Source: JBEIQE01 sp040376705 (GTDB taxonomy: Bacteria; Pseudomonadota; Alphaproteobacteria; UBA2400). Taken from it: a stretch of DNA of 64,000 nucleotides. Position numbers and translations under genes: made by a program. Every line of letters begins with the position of its first letter. The first letter of the stretch is position 1. Below are positions 28,547 through 37,489 of this stretch, piece after piece. The stretch is from assembly GCA_040376705.1 (NCBI GenBank), contig JBEIQE010000005.1, forward strand, positions 62,001-126,000. Direction: 5' to 3'. Below the pieces are notes generated by a model, which worked only from the letters and a program-made list of their open reading frames with translations, was not told where the DNA came from and did not search any database.

Positions 28547-29768
28547 CGAGACCATAAGCAGTATGAAGGGCACGGACGGCCAGCTCGGTGTAGCTGGTTT
28601 CGATCAAAACACTGATCTTGATTTCGGAGGTCGAGATCACGCGGATGTTGATCCCCTTCTCGAACAAGGTCTTGAACATCATGGCGGCAACACCGGCATG
28701 TGAGCGCATGCCGACACCGATAACGCTGATCTTGGAGACATCGGAATCGGTTTGTACAGCGTCATAACCAAATTCTTTGCGTACGGTCTCGAGCGCTTCA
28801 ACCGATTTGATCAAGTCGCTCTTGGGTACGGTGAAGGTCATGTCGGTGGTGCCATCGGCCGAAATGTTCTGCACAATCATATCAACGTTGATATGCGCCT
28901 CGGCCAAGGGGCCGAAGATGGCAGCGGCCACACCCGGACGGTCCGGTACGTTGCGCAGGGTGATCTGGGCATCGTCGCGGCTATAGGCAATGCCGGTGAC
29001 AGTCTGGCTCTCCATCACATTCTCCTCGTCTGTCATCATGGTGCCGGGCAGGCTGGAACCCACTTCTGGCGCAAAACTCGATAAAACCTGCACTGGTACA
29101 CGGTGGCGCATAGCCATTTCAACCGAGCGGGTCTGCAACACCTTGGCGCCTACTGACGCCAGCTCGAGCATTTCCTCACAGGTAATGTGCTTGAGCTTGC
29201 GCGCCTTTTCGGCAATGCGCGGGTCGGTGGTATAAACGCCGTCCACATCGGTATAGATATCACAGCGCAGGGCCTGCAAGGCAGCCGCCAAGGCAACCGC
29301 CGATGTGTCCGAGCCACCACGGCCCAGCGTGGTAATACGGCCGTCACTGGTTACACCCTGAAAACCCGCAACCACAGGAATAGTACCACTCGCCATATCG
29401 GCGAGTAAATTCGCTGGCTCAATACGCTCGATGCGTGCCTTGCCATGGGCGTTATTGGTTACAATCGGCACCTGCCAGCCCTGATAGGCCTTGGCCTTGA
29501 GCCCAAGGTCCTGCAGCGCAATCGCCATCAGGCCACTGGTCACCTGCTCGCCGCTGGCGACGACCTGATCGTACTCGCTCCAGGGGAAGTCAGCCTTGGC
29601 GCTACGGCAGTAGTCAACCAGAGCGTTGGTCACGCCCGCCATGGCCGAAACCACCACGGTAATCTGATGCCCAGCCTGATGTTCACGCAGCACTTTTTGC
29701 GCAGCATTTTTAATGCGGCTGACATCGGCAACAGAGGTGCCGCCAAACTTGAGAACCAGACGGGCCAT
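28533..29768 (-). CDS. lysC: Aspartate kinase
   Basis: First step of the aspartate family pathway (Lys, Thr, Met, diaminopimelate). Start chosen at ATG 29768, giving 411 aa, the normal single-function length; the frame stays open upstream to 30287 but that part overlaps ubiG and is unrelated. Motifs: KFGGTSVADVSRI at the N-terminus, VVVSAMAGVTNALV, TTLGRGGSDTSAVALAAAL, then two C-terminal ACT domains (VPDRPGVAAAIFGPLAEA and GVGMRSHAGVAAMMF), the usual site of amino-acid feedback. It begins the long minus-strand gene run. Confidence 0.97.
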   Translation of the reverse strand: MARLVLKFGGTSVADVSRIKNAAQKVLREHQAGHQITVVVSAMAGVTNALVDYCRSAKADFPWSEYDQVVASGEQVTSGLMAIALQDLGLKAKAYQGWQVPIVTNNAHGKARIERIEPANLLADMASGTIPVVAGFQGVTSDGRITTLGRGGSDTSAVALAAALQALRCDIYTDVDGVYTTDPRIAEKARKLKHITCEEMLELASVGAKVLQTRSVEMAMRHRVPVQVLSSFAPEVGSSLPGTMMTDEENVMESQTVTGIAYSRDDAQITLRNVPDRPGVAAAIFGPLAEAHINVDMIVQNISADGTTDMTFTVPKSDLIKSVEALETVRKEFGYDAVQTDSDVSKISVIGVGMRSHAGVAAMMFKTLFEKGINIRVISTSEIKISVLIETSYTELAVRALHTAYGLDAVA

Positions 29769-29843
29769 ACAGGGCTGTTTGTGCGTCTTTATGGCGTTTA
29801 TGTCAATGTTGCATAAGCTATTTATGGAGTGCATATTTGCCCC

Positions 29844-30584
29844 ATGACAGCCACCCGCAATACCCTCGACCCCCATGAACAAAGCCGCTTTGGCGCATTG
29901 AGCCATGAGTGGTGGGCAGAGGATGGGGCTTTTGCTGCACTCGCTGCCTATAACCCCATTCGCCTTGCCTATATCCGCGAGGCCGTGACCAAGGGTATGG
30001 GGCGCGATGTGAGCGGTAAAACGCCGCTTAAGGGTCTGCGAATCCTCGACATTGGCTGCGGTGGCGGCATTCTGGCCGAGCCTCTGGCCCGTATGGGCGC
30101 CAAGGTAACCGGGCTTGACGCTACGGCCCCTGCTATTGCGGCGGCCAAACAGCACGCCAAGCAGAACGGGCTGGAGATCGACTACCGCCTCTCTACCATC
30201 GAGCGCTTCAAGCCCTCGGCCAAGTTCGATGTGGTGGTAGCGTCTGAAGTTTTGGAGCACGTGGCGGATGCTGAAAGCTTTTTGCAAAATGCTGCCAGCA
30301 TGCTGCGCCCGGGCGGCGTGCTGGTGATCACCACCATCAACCGCACGCTACGCTCACTCGCTTTTGGTATTATCGCCGCCGAGCATATTCTCAAGATGGT
30401 TCCCATCGGCACGCATAGCTGGAAGAAGTTCATCAAGCCATCTGAAATCGCCGCCCTGCTCGAAGGCACCGGCGCTGAAGTACAGGATGTAATGGGCGTG
30501 ATCTATAACCCCCTGACCAAGCGCATGCGCACCTCACGCAGTGATCTGGCGGTTAACTACATGCTGTGGGCGCTTAAGGCTTAA
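29844..30584 (+). CDS. ubiG: Ubiquinone biosynthesis O-methyltransferase
   Basis: Carries out the two O-methylations of ubiquinone synthesis using SAM. Start chosen at ATG 29844 (MTATRNTLDPHEQSRFGAL), giving 246 aa; an in-frame ATG at 29829 adds five residues of no family character. Family signature at the N-terminus: FGALSHEWWAEDGAF. SAM loop: LDIGCGGGILAEPLARMG. Then VVVASEVLEHVADAE and the C-terminal KKFIKPSEIAALLE. It is divergent from lysC with 75 nt between, a common alphaproteobacterial pair. Confidence 0.96.
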   Translation: MTATRNTLDPHEQSRFGALSHEWWAEDGAFAALAAYNPIRLAYIREAVTKGMGRDVSGKTPLKGLRILDIGCGGGILAEPLARMGAKVTGLDATAPAIAAAKQHAKQNGLEIDYRLSTIERFKPSAKFDVVVASEVLEHVADAESFLQNAASMLRPGGVLVITTINRTLRSLAFGIIAAEHILKMVPIGTHSWKKFIKPSEIAALLEGTGAEVQDVMGVIYNPLTKRMRTSRSDLAVNYMLWALKA

Positions 30585-31114
30585 TTCGCACCCGATGGCG
30601 CTGGTTCCAGCATATCAAGGTTGAACTTGATGTTAAGGTATGCGGCGGGCTGGTTATATGCCCGGCGCTGCGCCGTGAATGACGTGATGGTGAGCCGCAC
30701 CCTGCCCGCTGCCACAGCTCCCATATCCGTACACATGCGCTTGCTGTTGGGGTCGCACTCATTAGCCTTCATAAACAGGGCATAATCGTTACATGACAAG
30801 GCATACCTGATGTTATTCGGCGCAGGCAGCTGCGTGCTGGGCTGGGCGCCGGGTGCTGCTGGCGTTGCCAGCACAACAGTAAGCGCAGCAGGCGGCATGG
30901 TAATGCTGGCCACGTTGCCGCAACTGCTGCCATCCGTTACTGCAGCGCGCCAACCGCCCACAATTGGCGTGAGTGAGAACACGCGCTTATCCGGCAATAC
31001 TTGAGTATAAGACTGGCCAGCCATCAGCTCGCCGGTAAAGCTGGCCGGCTTTTGCTGAGCCCATGCAGGGCCTGCACAGAGCAGCATGACAAGAACAACG
31101 CTATGCAGCTTCAT
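30581..31114 (-). CDS. Secreted/periplasmic protein of unknown function
   Basis: 177 aa with a Sec signal peptide ending AWA before QQ (about residue 19). The mature part has four Cys (SSCGNV, ALSCND, NECDP, RMCTD) that could form two disulphides, and a beta-rich look. It overlaps the desaturase stop by 4 nt, so it is co-translated with the desaturase/methyltransferase pair upstream. Its stop overlaps ubiG's convergently. I do not recognise the family. Confidence 0.8.
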   Translation of the reverse strand: MKLHSVVLVMLLCAGPAWAQQKPASFTGELMAGQSYTQVLPDKRVFSLTPIVGGWRAAVTDGSSCGNVASITMPPAALTVVLATPAAPGAQPSTQLPAPNNIRYALSCNDYALFMKANECDPNSKRMCTDMGAVAAGRVRLTITSFTAQRRAYNQPAAYLNIKFNLDMLEPAPSGAN

Positions 31115-32055
31115 GTTGTAGCTCCCGACTGGTTACGCAAACCGTTCATGATTACCTTCACGCGCGACAGGTAAGACGGGCATAGCTTGGTCTCGCCCAG
31201 ATTGTTGGTGCTAACCAAATGCCCATGCAAGCGGCGCAGGTTACAGGCTGGTACGCCGGGGAAGCGGTGATGCTCGGCATGGTAGTTAAAGTTAAACGGC
31301 CCGAATACATAGTGTTGCAAAAAGCCAGTAGGGAAGGTCATGAGCCGCTCGGGCGGGTCGGTGAGCGTTGCATGTTCAAAGCAGGCGCGCGTGGCCGAAA
31401 GACCCGCCATGATGGTAACAATGGGCAGCAACCACAGCAGCGGGTACGCCAGCAGCGATTGCGTGATGAACGTAAGCAGAGCCAGCAGTATAAACTGCAC
31501 CAGCGCCACAATCGCCCATTCCTGCAGGGCTGAACTTGCGGACTCGCTGCGGGTTTTAGCGCGCACACCTACGTCCTGCCGCGCTGCAATGATGCCAGTT
31601 AAAACGCGCTTCACGCCCAAGGCAAAAGCAACGCCAGTGTAAATACCAAACAGCCACTTGGTGAACTGAGCGGGCGAGCCATGGTGACGGGACATGTCAT
31701 AAATGCTCCACTCATAATCTTCAGGCGTTTCGAAGTGCGTGTGGTGGCGGAAGTGGTTTTTACGGGTTACGCCCAGCGGCAAACCCAAAGGTGCGAGGAT
31801 GAGCCAGCGCGCGATGCGATCGTTTAATGCCAGCGTATTAAACAGGTTGCGATGCGTTGCATGGTGCCCAAGTACCGAGAGGTGATATTGCGCAATCCCG
31901 ATGATAACAATGGCCAGCACCCACGAAAGCGGATGGCTGGTTGCAACAACCAGTGCAGCCGCCAAAGCAATCAGCGCCCAACAGCGGGCAATGCCCTGCC
32001 ATGCCCAACCATTAGTTACCTGTGTGAAGTCGGCTGCGGGCTGCTCGGTGGTCAT
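31111..32055 (-). CDS. Membrane fatty-acid desaturase family protein
   Basis: 314 aa integral membrane di-iron protein. The three histidine boxes are present: LGHHATHRN (about residue 66), KNHFRHHTHFE (about 100), and NYHAEHHRFPG (about 268). Hydrophobic segments flank them. The family introduces double bonds or hydroxyls into fatty acids, carotenoids or sphingoid bases; the substrate cannot be told. It is coupled by 4-nt overlaps to an upstream methyltransferase and a downstream periplasmic protein. Confidence 0.88.
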   Translation of the reverse strand: MTTEQPAADFTQVTNGWAWQGIARCWALIALAAALVVATSHPLSWVLAIVIIGIAQYHLSVLGHHATHRNLFNTLALNDRIARWLILAPLGLPLGVTRKNHFRHHTHFETPEDYEWSIYDMSRHHGSPAQFTKWLFGIYTGVAFALGVKRVLTGIIAARQDVGVRAKTRSESASSALQEWAIVALVQFILLALLTFITQSLLAYPLLWLLPIVTIMAGLSATRACFEHATLTDPPERLMTFPTGFLQHYVFGPFNFNYHAEHHRFPGVPACNLRRLHGHLVSTNNLGETKLCPSYLSRVKVIMNGLRNQSGATT

Positions 32056-33044
32056 GCTGATTTGCGCCGTAAAACAAAGTCGATATTACCGGGCGTGGAG
32101 ATCAGCATCTGCAGCAGAACAATCGGTGCCATCGCCAGCATAAGCAGCGCATAAGCCCGACCAGCTGTGGGGTGACACTCCTGACCACGGCTGATGGCGA
32201 GGTACTTGAGCAGGCTACCCGCCCAATTCGCTACGCTAAGTGGCGAGCCTTTAATCGATACCACCTCAAACCCGGCGGCTTCAGCATGGCGGCGCAAGGT
32301 CTCGGGCGTGTAAAGCACCAGATGGCGCGGCACATGCCACTGCGTCCAGTAACGGCCGAACAGGCGCGCATCCCAGCTATCAATATTAGGTGTCTGGCCA
32401 ATCACATGACCACCCGGGGCTAGCGCAGCATGCAGCTTCTTGAGCGCATAAACCAGATCAGGAATATGCTCGATCACATGGAACAAATGGAACACACCCA
32501 CCTTACGGCCAGCCAGCACGCTGGCCAGCTCATCCTCACCCGCGAGATGCGCATCAACACCCGTAGCTTTGGCCATGCTTACAGCCTGCTCCACCACATC
32601 GGTGCCCATCAGGGTCCAGCCGGTATGCAGCTCGGCCAGCTCGCGCAGCCATGTACCGCTGCCACAACCATAATCGAGCAGCAGTTTGCTCTCAGCCGGC
32701 ATGAGCTTACGGATTGCGGCTGCCTTACGTTTGGCAAAAAAGTGGCTGGCGGTGCGGATGAGCCAGCCACGCTCAGAGAACGGCTTGAAGCAGTGATATT
32801 CGCCTGAGTAAAACACGGCAATACGCGCCTGCGGCACGCGCTCCTGCATATAAACCGTCTGGCAGCTGTCGCATTTTACATGCTGAAAGGTCATTGCGTT
32901 ATAAGGCTCGGGCAGCTGACCATAACTATCGAGGTCGAGCATTTTGGGATACAGCGGGGTCGCCTTATCGCTCCCGCACAGACAGCAGCTGGTGCGCTCC
33001 ATCACGGGTGCGCTCACAACATCCTCTACCTGCTGAAAAGCCAT
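32052..33044 (-). CDS. SAM-dependent methyltransferase with N-terminal zinc ribbon and C-terminal membrane helix
   Basis: 330 aa from ATG 33044, chosen for AAAGGGG 6-7 nt upstream; an ATG at 33074 would add ten residues. Two CxxC pairs near the N-terminus (CCLCGSD and VKCDSCQTVYM) form a zinc-ribbon-like knob. The Rossmann core has LLLDYGCGSGTWLRELAEL and FHVIEHIPDLVYALKKLH. A C-terminal hydrophobic helix (ALLMLAMAPIVLLQMLI) suggests membrane attachment. Such proteins often sit with lipid or glycan genes; here it overlaps a desaturase. Substrate unknown. Confidence 0.85.
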   Translation of the reverse strand: MAFQQVEDVVSAPVMERTSCCLCGSDKATPLYPKMLDLDSYGQLPEPYNAMTFQHVKCDSCQTVYMQERVPQARIAVFYSGEYHCFKPFSERGWLIRTASHFFAKRKAAAIRKLMPAESKLLLDYGCGSGTWLRELAELHTGWTLMGTDVVEQAVSMAKATGVDAHLAGEDELASVLAGRKVGVFHLFHVIEHIPDLVYALKKLHAALAPGGHVIGQTPNIDSWDARLFGRYWTQWHVPRHLVLYTPETLRRHAEAAGFEVVSIKGSPLSVANWAGSLLKYLAISRGQECHPTAGRAYALLMLAMAPIVLLQMLISTPGNIDFVLRRKSA

Positions 33045-33108
33045 AACAAACCCCTTTGCCTGAGGTATATCCAAAGGCCCGCAGCGCGTGAAGCTTTAAA
33101 ATCAGTAA

Positions 33109-33927
33109 TTAACTAATTGCCCGGTCGTGCTGCAGGCTGGGGATGGCGGCGCGGGCCTTGGCCACTTCATCCATATCCAGCTCGGCCATGATGATGCCTG
33201 GTTGTGTGCCTGCATCCTTAAGCACCTTGCCCCAGGGGTCGATGATCAGGCTGTGGCCCCAGGTCTGACGGCCACCCTCATGAAAACCGGTTTGCGCGGG
33301 GGCCAGCACATAAGCGCCATTCTCAATCGCACGGGCGCGCAGCAGCACTTCCCAATGCGCCTCGCCAGTCGGCACCGTAAAGGCCGCCGGTACAGTAAGA
33401 ATCTGCGCGCCGCCTTTTGCAAGGGCGCGGTAAAGATGTGGGAAACGTACATCATAACAAACCGAAAGACCTACGCGTGCGCCTGCCGCATCGGCCAGCA
33501 CAGCATGACTGCCTGCAGCCACGCGCTCACTCTCGCGGTGTTTCTCGCCGGTCGGCAAATCTACATCAAACAGATGCACTTTATCGTAGCGTGCATAAAT
33601 GCGGCCATTGGGGCCAAACAGTACCGAGCGGTTATAGGGCAGCTTGTCAGCTGCTTTATTACGCACGCTCACCGAGCCGCACAAAAGCCATACGCCAAGG
33701 TCATGCGCGAGCGTAGTAAATGCGGCTATCGCAGGATGCTCAACTTCAATCGGCGCTTCGGCTACCGCCTTGTCTTTATCCTTGCGGATACCGCCTGTGT
33801 TCTCTGGCGTTACAATAAGCCGCGCACCCGCATCTGCTGCCTGCCGCACCAGCTTGGTTACAGCTTCGGCATGGCTGGGCCAATCCGGCCCCGCCGTAAA
33901 CTGGATGCAGGCTGCGGTCAGCTTCAT
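33109..33927 (-). CDS. Carbon-nitrogen hydrolase (Nit2/omega-amidase-like)
   Basis: 272 aa nitrilase-superfamily enzyme with a Glu-Lys-Cys triad: Glu in IVTPENTGG, Lys in ARYDKVHLFDVDL, Cys in GLSVCYDVRFPHLYRAL. The HLFDVD segment and length fit the Nit1/Nit2 branch, which hydrolyses alpha-ketoglutaramate or deaminated glutathione. It overlaps grxC by 4 nt, a link that favours the deaminated-glutathione repair role, but this is inference. Confidence 0.92.
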   Translation of the reverse strand: MKLTAACIQFTAGPDWPSHAEAVTKLVRQAADAGARLIVTPENTGGIRKDKDKAVAEAPIEVEHPAIAAFTTLAHDLGVWLLCGSVSVRNKAADKLPYNRSVLFGPNGRIYARYDKVHLFDVDLPTGEKHRESERVAAGSHAVLADAAGARVGLSVCYDVRFPHLYRALAKGGAQILTVPAAFTVPTGEAHWEVLLRARAIENGAYVLAPAQTGFHEGGRQTWGHSLIIDPWGKVLKDAGTQPGIIMAELDMDEVAKARAAIPSLQHDRAIS

Positions 33928-34181
33928 TGCGCGAGCAGCGGATCGAGCCCGCCCTTGGCATCAAGCGCGTGCAGGTCATCGCTGCCGCCAATATGCTGCC
34001 CGTTGATGAAGATTTGCGGAATGGTCTTGCGGCCACCGGTTTTGGCGAACATTTCGTCAAAACGGGCTGCGTCTTCTTTCACATTATATTCGGTAAATGC
34101 AGCGCCCTTGCGCTTGAGCAGCTCTTTGGCGCGTACGCAATAGGGGCACGAGGGGCCTGAATAAACGATAACTTCTGCCAT
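33924..34181 (-). CDS. grxC: Glutaredoxin 3
   Basis: 85 aa dithiol glutaredoxin with CPYC active site (SGPSCPYCVRAKELL), the cis-proline in RKTIPQIFING and the GSH-site GGSDDLHALDA. It reduces disulphides with glutathione, whose synthesis gene gshB is in this window. It sits between murI (9 nt upstream) and the carbon-nitrogen hydrolase (4-nt overlap), a conserved alphaproteobacterial arrangement. Confidence 0.97.
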   Translation of the reverse strand: MAEVIVYSGPSCPYCVRAKELLKRKGAAFTEYNVKEDAARFDEMFAKTGGRKTIPQIFINGQHIGGSDDLHALDAKGGLDPLLAQ

Positions 34182-34190
34182 GACACTCTC

Positions 34191-34964
34191 CTATAAATTC
34201 ACCAGCTCAACCGCCTCAGGGGCAACCGACTGGCCTAAAAACTGCGCGGCGACTTTGGCAAAGCGCTCACGCCCATCGGTTGCCAGCAGCCGCATACTGC
34301 CAGTACCACCTAATAACTTAAGGCTGGTTAAAGACTTGGCAACTGCCTTGGCGGTGGTTTGCGCGCTATCGACCAGTATCACATCTGCCCCGATTACTTT
34401 ACGGATACTGTCACTTAAGAGCGGAAAATGCGTGCAGCCCAAGACCAAAGCCTCAAGCCCCTCAGTCGCGCCCTTCAGGTAACGCGCAATGACCGCCTCA
34501 ACCTCGGCTCCGCTGGTCCAGCCCTCTTCAGCCATCGCTACCAGCAAGCCTGCGGGAATGGCCTCGACCTGAGCCGCAGGATGTAGCGCATGAATAGCGC
34601 GGGTATATGCGCCCGAGCGCACGGTACCCTCGGTAGCGAGTACCAGAATCTTTTTATACTGCGCCGCCACCTGTGCGCCGGGGCCAATCACGCCAATCAC
34701 CGGCAGCTGCGGGTAAGCTGCCACCAGCGCAGGCAACGCATGGGCTGTTGCTGTGTTACAGGCTATCACCAGCGCTTTTATGTTATGCCTGAGCAGTGCA
34801 GCAGTGGCCTGCATGGCATAGGCCACTACGGTTTCGGGGCTTTTGGTACCGTAAGGCAGGCGCGCGGTATCGCCCAGATACAGCAAATCCTCATCCGGCA
34901 GTTCAGCACGCAGCGCCTTAAGCACTGTAAGCCCGCCCACACCGCTATCGAAAACACCAATCAT
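34191..34964 (-). CDS. murI: Glutamate racemase
   Basis: Converts L- to D-glutamate for peptidoglycan. 257 aa. Two catalytic cysteines: VIACNTATAHALP and LVLGCTHFPLL. The N-terminal signature is IGVFDSGVGGLTVLKAL, then LYLGDTARLPYG. It overlaps comF by 4 nt. It is a less common member of the comF-grxC cluster, but operon membership is clear from spacing. Confidence 0.96.
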   Translation of the reverse strand: MIGVFDSGVGGLTVLKALRAELPDEDLLYLGDTARLPYGTKSPETVVAYAMQATAALLRHNIKALVIACNTATAHALPALVAAYPQLPVIGVIGPGAQVAAQYKKILVLATEGTVRSGAYTRAIHALHPAAQVEAIPAGLLVAMAEEGWTSGAEVEAVIARYLKGATEGLEALVLGCTHFPLLSDSIRKVIGADVILVDSAQTTAKAVAKSLTSLKLLGGTGSMRLLATDGRERFAKVAAQFLGQSVAPEAVELVNL

Positions 34965-35701
34965 AAAATCTGCTCCGGCTTTATAACGCGGGCCAGCGTA
35001 AGCACGCGCACTTCACTTGCACCAGCTGCCAGCAAGGTCTCGCTGCAGGCCTCCAGCGTTGCGCCTGTTGTTAGCACATCATCGACCAGCAGCACAGTTT
35101 TGCCAGCAACTGCGCCGGTTACCACAAACGCATCGCGCACATTCTTCAGGCGCTCTTCGCGCTTCATGCCCACCTGCGGGCGGGTTGAGCGCTGGCGCTG
35201 CAGCGTGAGCAACTCAACCGGAATGGTCAGTGCCTCGCCCACCGCACGCGCCAGCAGGGCAGACTGGTTATACTTGCGCCGGAGCAAGCGCCAGCGGTGC
35301 AACGGCACCGGAATGATGACATCCACCGGCAACAGCTCGCGCACGGCGCGCAGCAGCCACGGCGTAAGTGTGGGCAGCAGGTTGGTCTGGTCGCTATACT
35401 TAAAACGCCCGATGAGCTTGCGGCAGGTGTCGTCATAACTCATCGCCGTGCGCGCTTTGACATATAAAGGCGGGGCCGAGAGGCACAGAGCGCAGAGCGT
35501 CCCCGGCTCGGTCGGCAAGCCAAACGGCACACCGCAACACTCGCACCACGGGGCGGATAAAAAGCTGACCTCACGCCAGCAGGTCGAGCATAAGGCGCCG
35601 GGCTCGGCCACCACCTCGCGGCACAACCCGCAGGTGGGTGGCAGGATAAAATCCACTGTCTGCCTGAGATATATTGCCAGACTTGTTGCAAGCTTGCTCA
35701 T
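34961..35701 (-). CDS. ComF family phosphoribosyltransferase-like protein
   Basis: 246 aa. An N-terminal double zinc finger (PPTCGLCREVV, ALCSTCW, PWCECCG, TLCALC) precedes a PRTase domain with LLVDDVLTTGATLEACS, the PRPP loop. ComF proteins serve in DNA uptake in competent bacteria, but many non-competent proteobacteria keep the gene. Divergent from the methyltransferase at 35722 by only 20 nt. Confidence 0.93.
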   Translation of the reverse strand: MSKLATSLAIYLRQTVDFILPPTCGLCREVVAEPGALCSTCWREVSFLSAPWCECCGVPFGLPTEPGTLCALCLSAPPLYVKARTAMSYDDTCRKLIGRFKYSDQTNLLPTLTPWLLRAVRELLPVDVIIPVPLHRWRLLRRKYNQSALLARAVGEALTIPVELLTLQRQRSTRPQVGMKREERLKNVRDAFVVTGAVAGKTVLLVDDVLTTGATLEACSETLLAAGASEVRVLTLARVIKPEQIL

Positions 35702-35721
35702 GGCAGCACATTATACGAGGC

Positions 35722-36597
35722 ATGAGCGACGCTCCACAGATATTCGACCGCCAGTTATTAGCCCAGCGCCGCACACGCGCGGCCAGCAGCTTTGCGTCTG
35801 CGCGCTTTTTGCACGAAGAAGTGGGCACACGTCTGCTCGAGCGCCTCTCCGAGATCAAACGCAGCTTCCCGCTGGCGGTAAATCTGGGCGCGATGGATGG
35901 TCACTTAACAAAGCAGCTCATCGGCCAGAATGGCATTGAAAGCGTTGTGCAGTTCGAGCTGTGCGAAGCATTAGCCCAGCAGGGCAGCAATATTGTGGTG
36001 GCAGATGAAGAATGGCTGCCACTGGCCCCGCAAACGGTTAACCTCATCATCAGCAACCTCGCGCTGCATTGGGTGAACGACCTGCCCGGCGCACTGGCGC
36101 AAATCCGCATGGCGCTGAAGCCGGATGGTTTGTTCATGGGGGCGATATTGGGCGGCGAGACGCTATTCGAGCTGCGCCGCTGCCTGATGGAAGCCGAGAT
36201 GGCAGCGACTGGTGGCATCTCCCCGCGCCTCTCGCCCCTCACCGAAGTGCGCGATGCCGGCGGACTTATACAACGTGTAGGTTTAGCCCTGCCGGTGGTG
36301 GACCGCGAAATGATTACGGTAACCTATGCCGACCCCATCAAACTGCTCTATGACCTGCGCGCTATGGGCGCGACTAACCTCACCCACAACCGCCCGCGCA
36401 AACCACTGACACGCACCGTGCTGATGGATGCGCTCGCGCGCTATCGTGAGCACTTCACGGTAGAAGAAGACCGCGTACAAGCCACGTTCGAAGTGATTTA
36501 CCTGGCTGGCTGGGCCCCGCACGAGAGCCAGCAGAAACCCTCCCCACGCGGCAGTGCCAAGCATTCGCTGGTCGAGGCGTTGTTGCCTAAAACCTAA
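35722..36597 (+). CDS. Methyltransferase-domain protein, BioC/NDUFAF5-like
   Basis: 291 aa from ATG 35722, preceded by ACGAGG; the frame extends upstream into comF. N-terminal IFDRQLLAQRRTRAASSF is the hallmark of the NDUFAF5-like group usually found next to comF/grxC in Alphaproteobacteria. The Rossmann core has a weak SAM loop (AVNLGAMDGHLTKQL) and NLIISNLALHWVNDLPGALA. In mitochondria NDUFAF5 hydroxylates a complex I arginine; whether this protein hydroxylates or methylates is not known. The stop overlaps the next convergent gene. Confidence 0.88.
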   Translation: MSDAPQIFDRQLLAQRRTRAASSFASARFLHEEVGTRLLERLSEIKRSFPLAVNLGAMDGHLTKQLIGQNGIESVVQFELCEALAQQGSNIVVADEEWLPLAPQTVNLIISNLALHWVNDLPGALAQIRMALKPDGLFMGAILGGETLFELRRCLMEAEMAATGGISPRLSPLTEVRDAGGLIQRVGLALPVVDREMITVTYADPIKLLYDLRAMGATNLTHNRPRKPLTRTVLMDALARYREHFTVEEDRVQATFEVIYLAGWAPHESQQKPSPRGSAKHSLVEALLPKT

Positions 36598-37484
36598 TAC
36601 CAACGCAGCGTGGATATAAAGTCCTTGCTTGGCTCGCATATAAAATCATCAGTGAGATTTGCATGTGGCAGCTCTTCTAAAGCATTGGTTCCGCGTAAAA
36701 TTTCTGTCACTAGCGCTTTTGGCTCGAAAGCAAAACTGCGATAGGACCAATGATAAAATGATAGTCCCCCGCCAGAAGATTCAATAATCACACGTGCATG
36801 ATTTTGGCCATATCTAGGGCCATAACTAAGCGTATTGCCAAAATGTGTAAGAGCCCCATCTTCCATCATTAAAAATGGAGACATCTGCCAAACCGAGCGT
36901 AATGGAGTCTTATCAGGCAACTGAACACAGAAGGCCTGACCGGCCATAGAAAAACTATGTATGCCCGCAACAGCATAAGCTGTAACATATAAAGATGAGA
37001 CTAGAACCAAACCAACAAGGCCCACAACAAGAACAATGAATATTCTATTTGCAGCCGTACGCATGCCGCGAATGTAATATGTAGCTGCTGCCAAAATTAC
37101 CGCAGCCAGTATCAAGTTCGCGCCAAGCCCACTTAACACTGCCATCATGTCTGCTGCGTGGATTGTAATCCATGCAGTTACAACCCCAAAAAGCATGGCT
37201 ATAGCCATAGGTGCCGTCCAGCCTTTCATTAGCGCATACCCAAGCTCCACAGCAAGCCGCAGAGTTGACCAAATCAAAGCCGAGGCGATAAAAACAAAAG
37301 TGCAAAAAAACAAGAAAGCGTTGCTGCGCTTAAATGGAAAATCTGTCAGATGCAAAGTAATGAACAAAGGCACAAACGCAAAAATTACCGCAACAAATCC
37401 CGCATAAAAAGCTTCTTTTGGAAGGCTAAGAACCAGCACTCCGACTAATACAAAGAATAAAAGCGGAAAAATCAATATTTCCAT
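36594..37484 (-). CDS. Polytopic membrane protein with C-terminal extracytoplasmic domain, unknown
   Basis: 296 aa. About six hydrophobic helices fill the first 175 residues (starting MEILIFPLLFFVLVGVLVL), followed by a soluble domain of about 120 residues (MAGQAFCVQLPDKTPLRSVW ... HWSYRSFAFEPKALV) with two Cys. It follows mutT by 5 nt, so it is probably transcribed with it. Base composition is visibly more AT-rich than both neighbours and codon choice differs (many AAA, ATA and TTT), hinting at horizontal acquisition. Family not recognised. Confidence 0.75.
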   Translation of the reverse strand: MEILIFPLLFFVLVGVLVLSLPKEAFYAGFVAVIFAFVPLFITLHLTDFPFKRSNAFLFFCTFVFIASALIWSTLRLAVELGYALMKGWTAPMAIAMLFGVVTAWITIHAADMMAVLSGLGANLILAAVILAAATYYIRGMRTAANRIFIVLVVGLVGLVLVSSLYVTAYAVAGIHSFSMAGQAFCVQLPDKTPLRSVWQMSPFLMMEDGALTHFGNTLSYGPRYGQNHARVIIESSGGGLSFYHWSYRSFAFEPKALVTEILRGTNALEELPHANLTDDFICEPSKDFISTLRWY

Positions 37485-37489
37485 TTAAC

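Noticed and set aside
29769..30287. N-terminal extension of aspartate kinase to 584 aa
   Set aside because: The extension overlaps ubiG on the other strand, shows no family similarity, and the kinase signature begins at ATG 29768.
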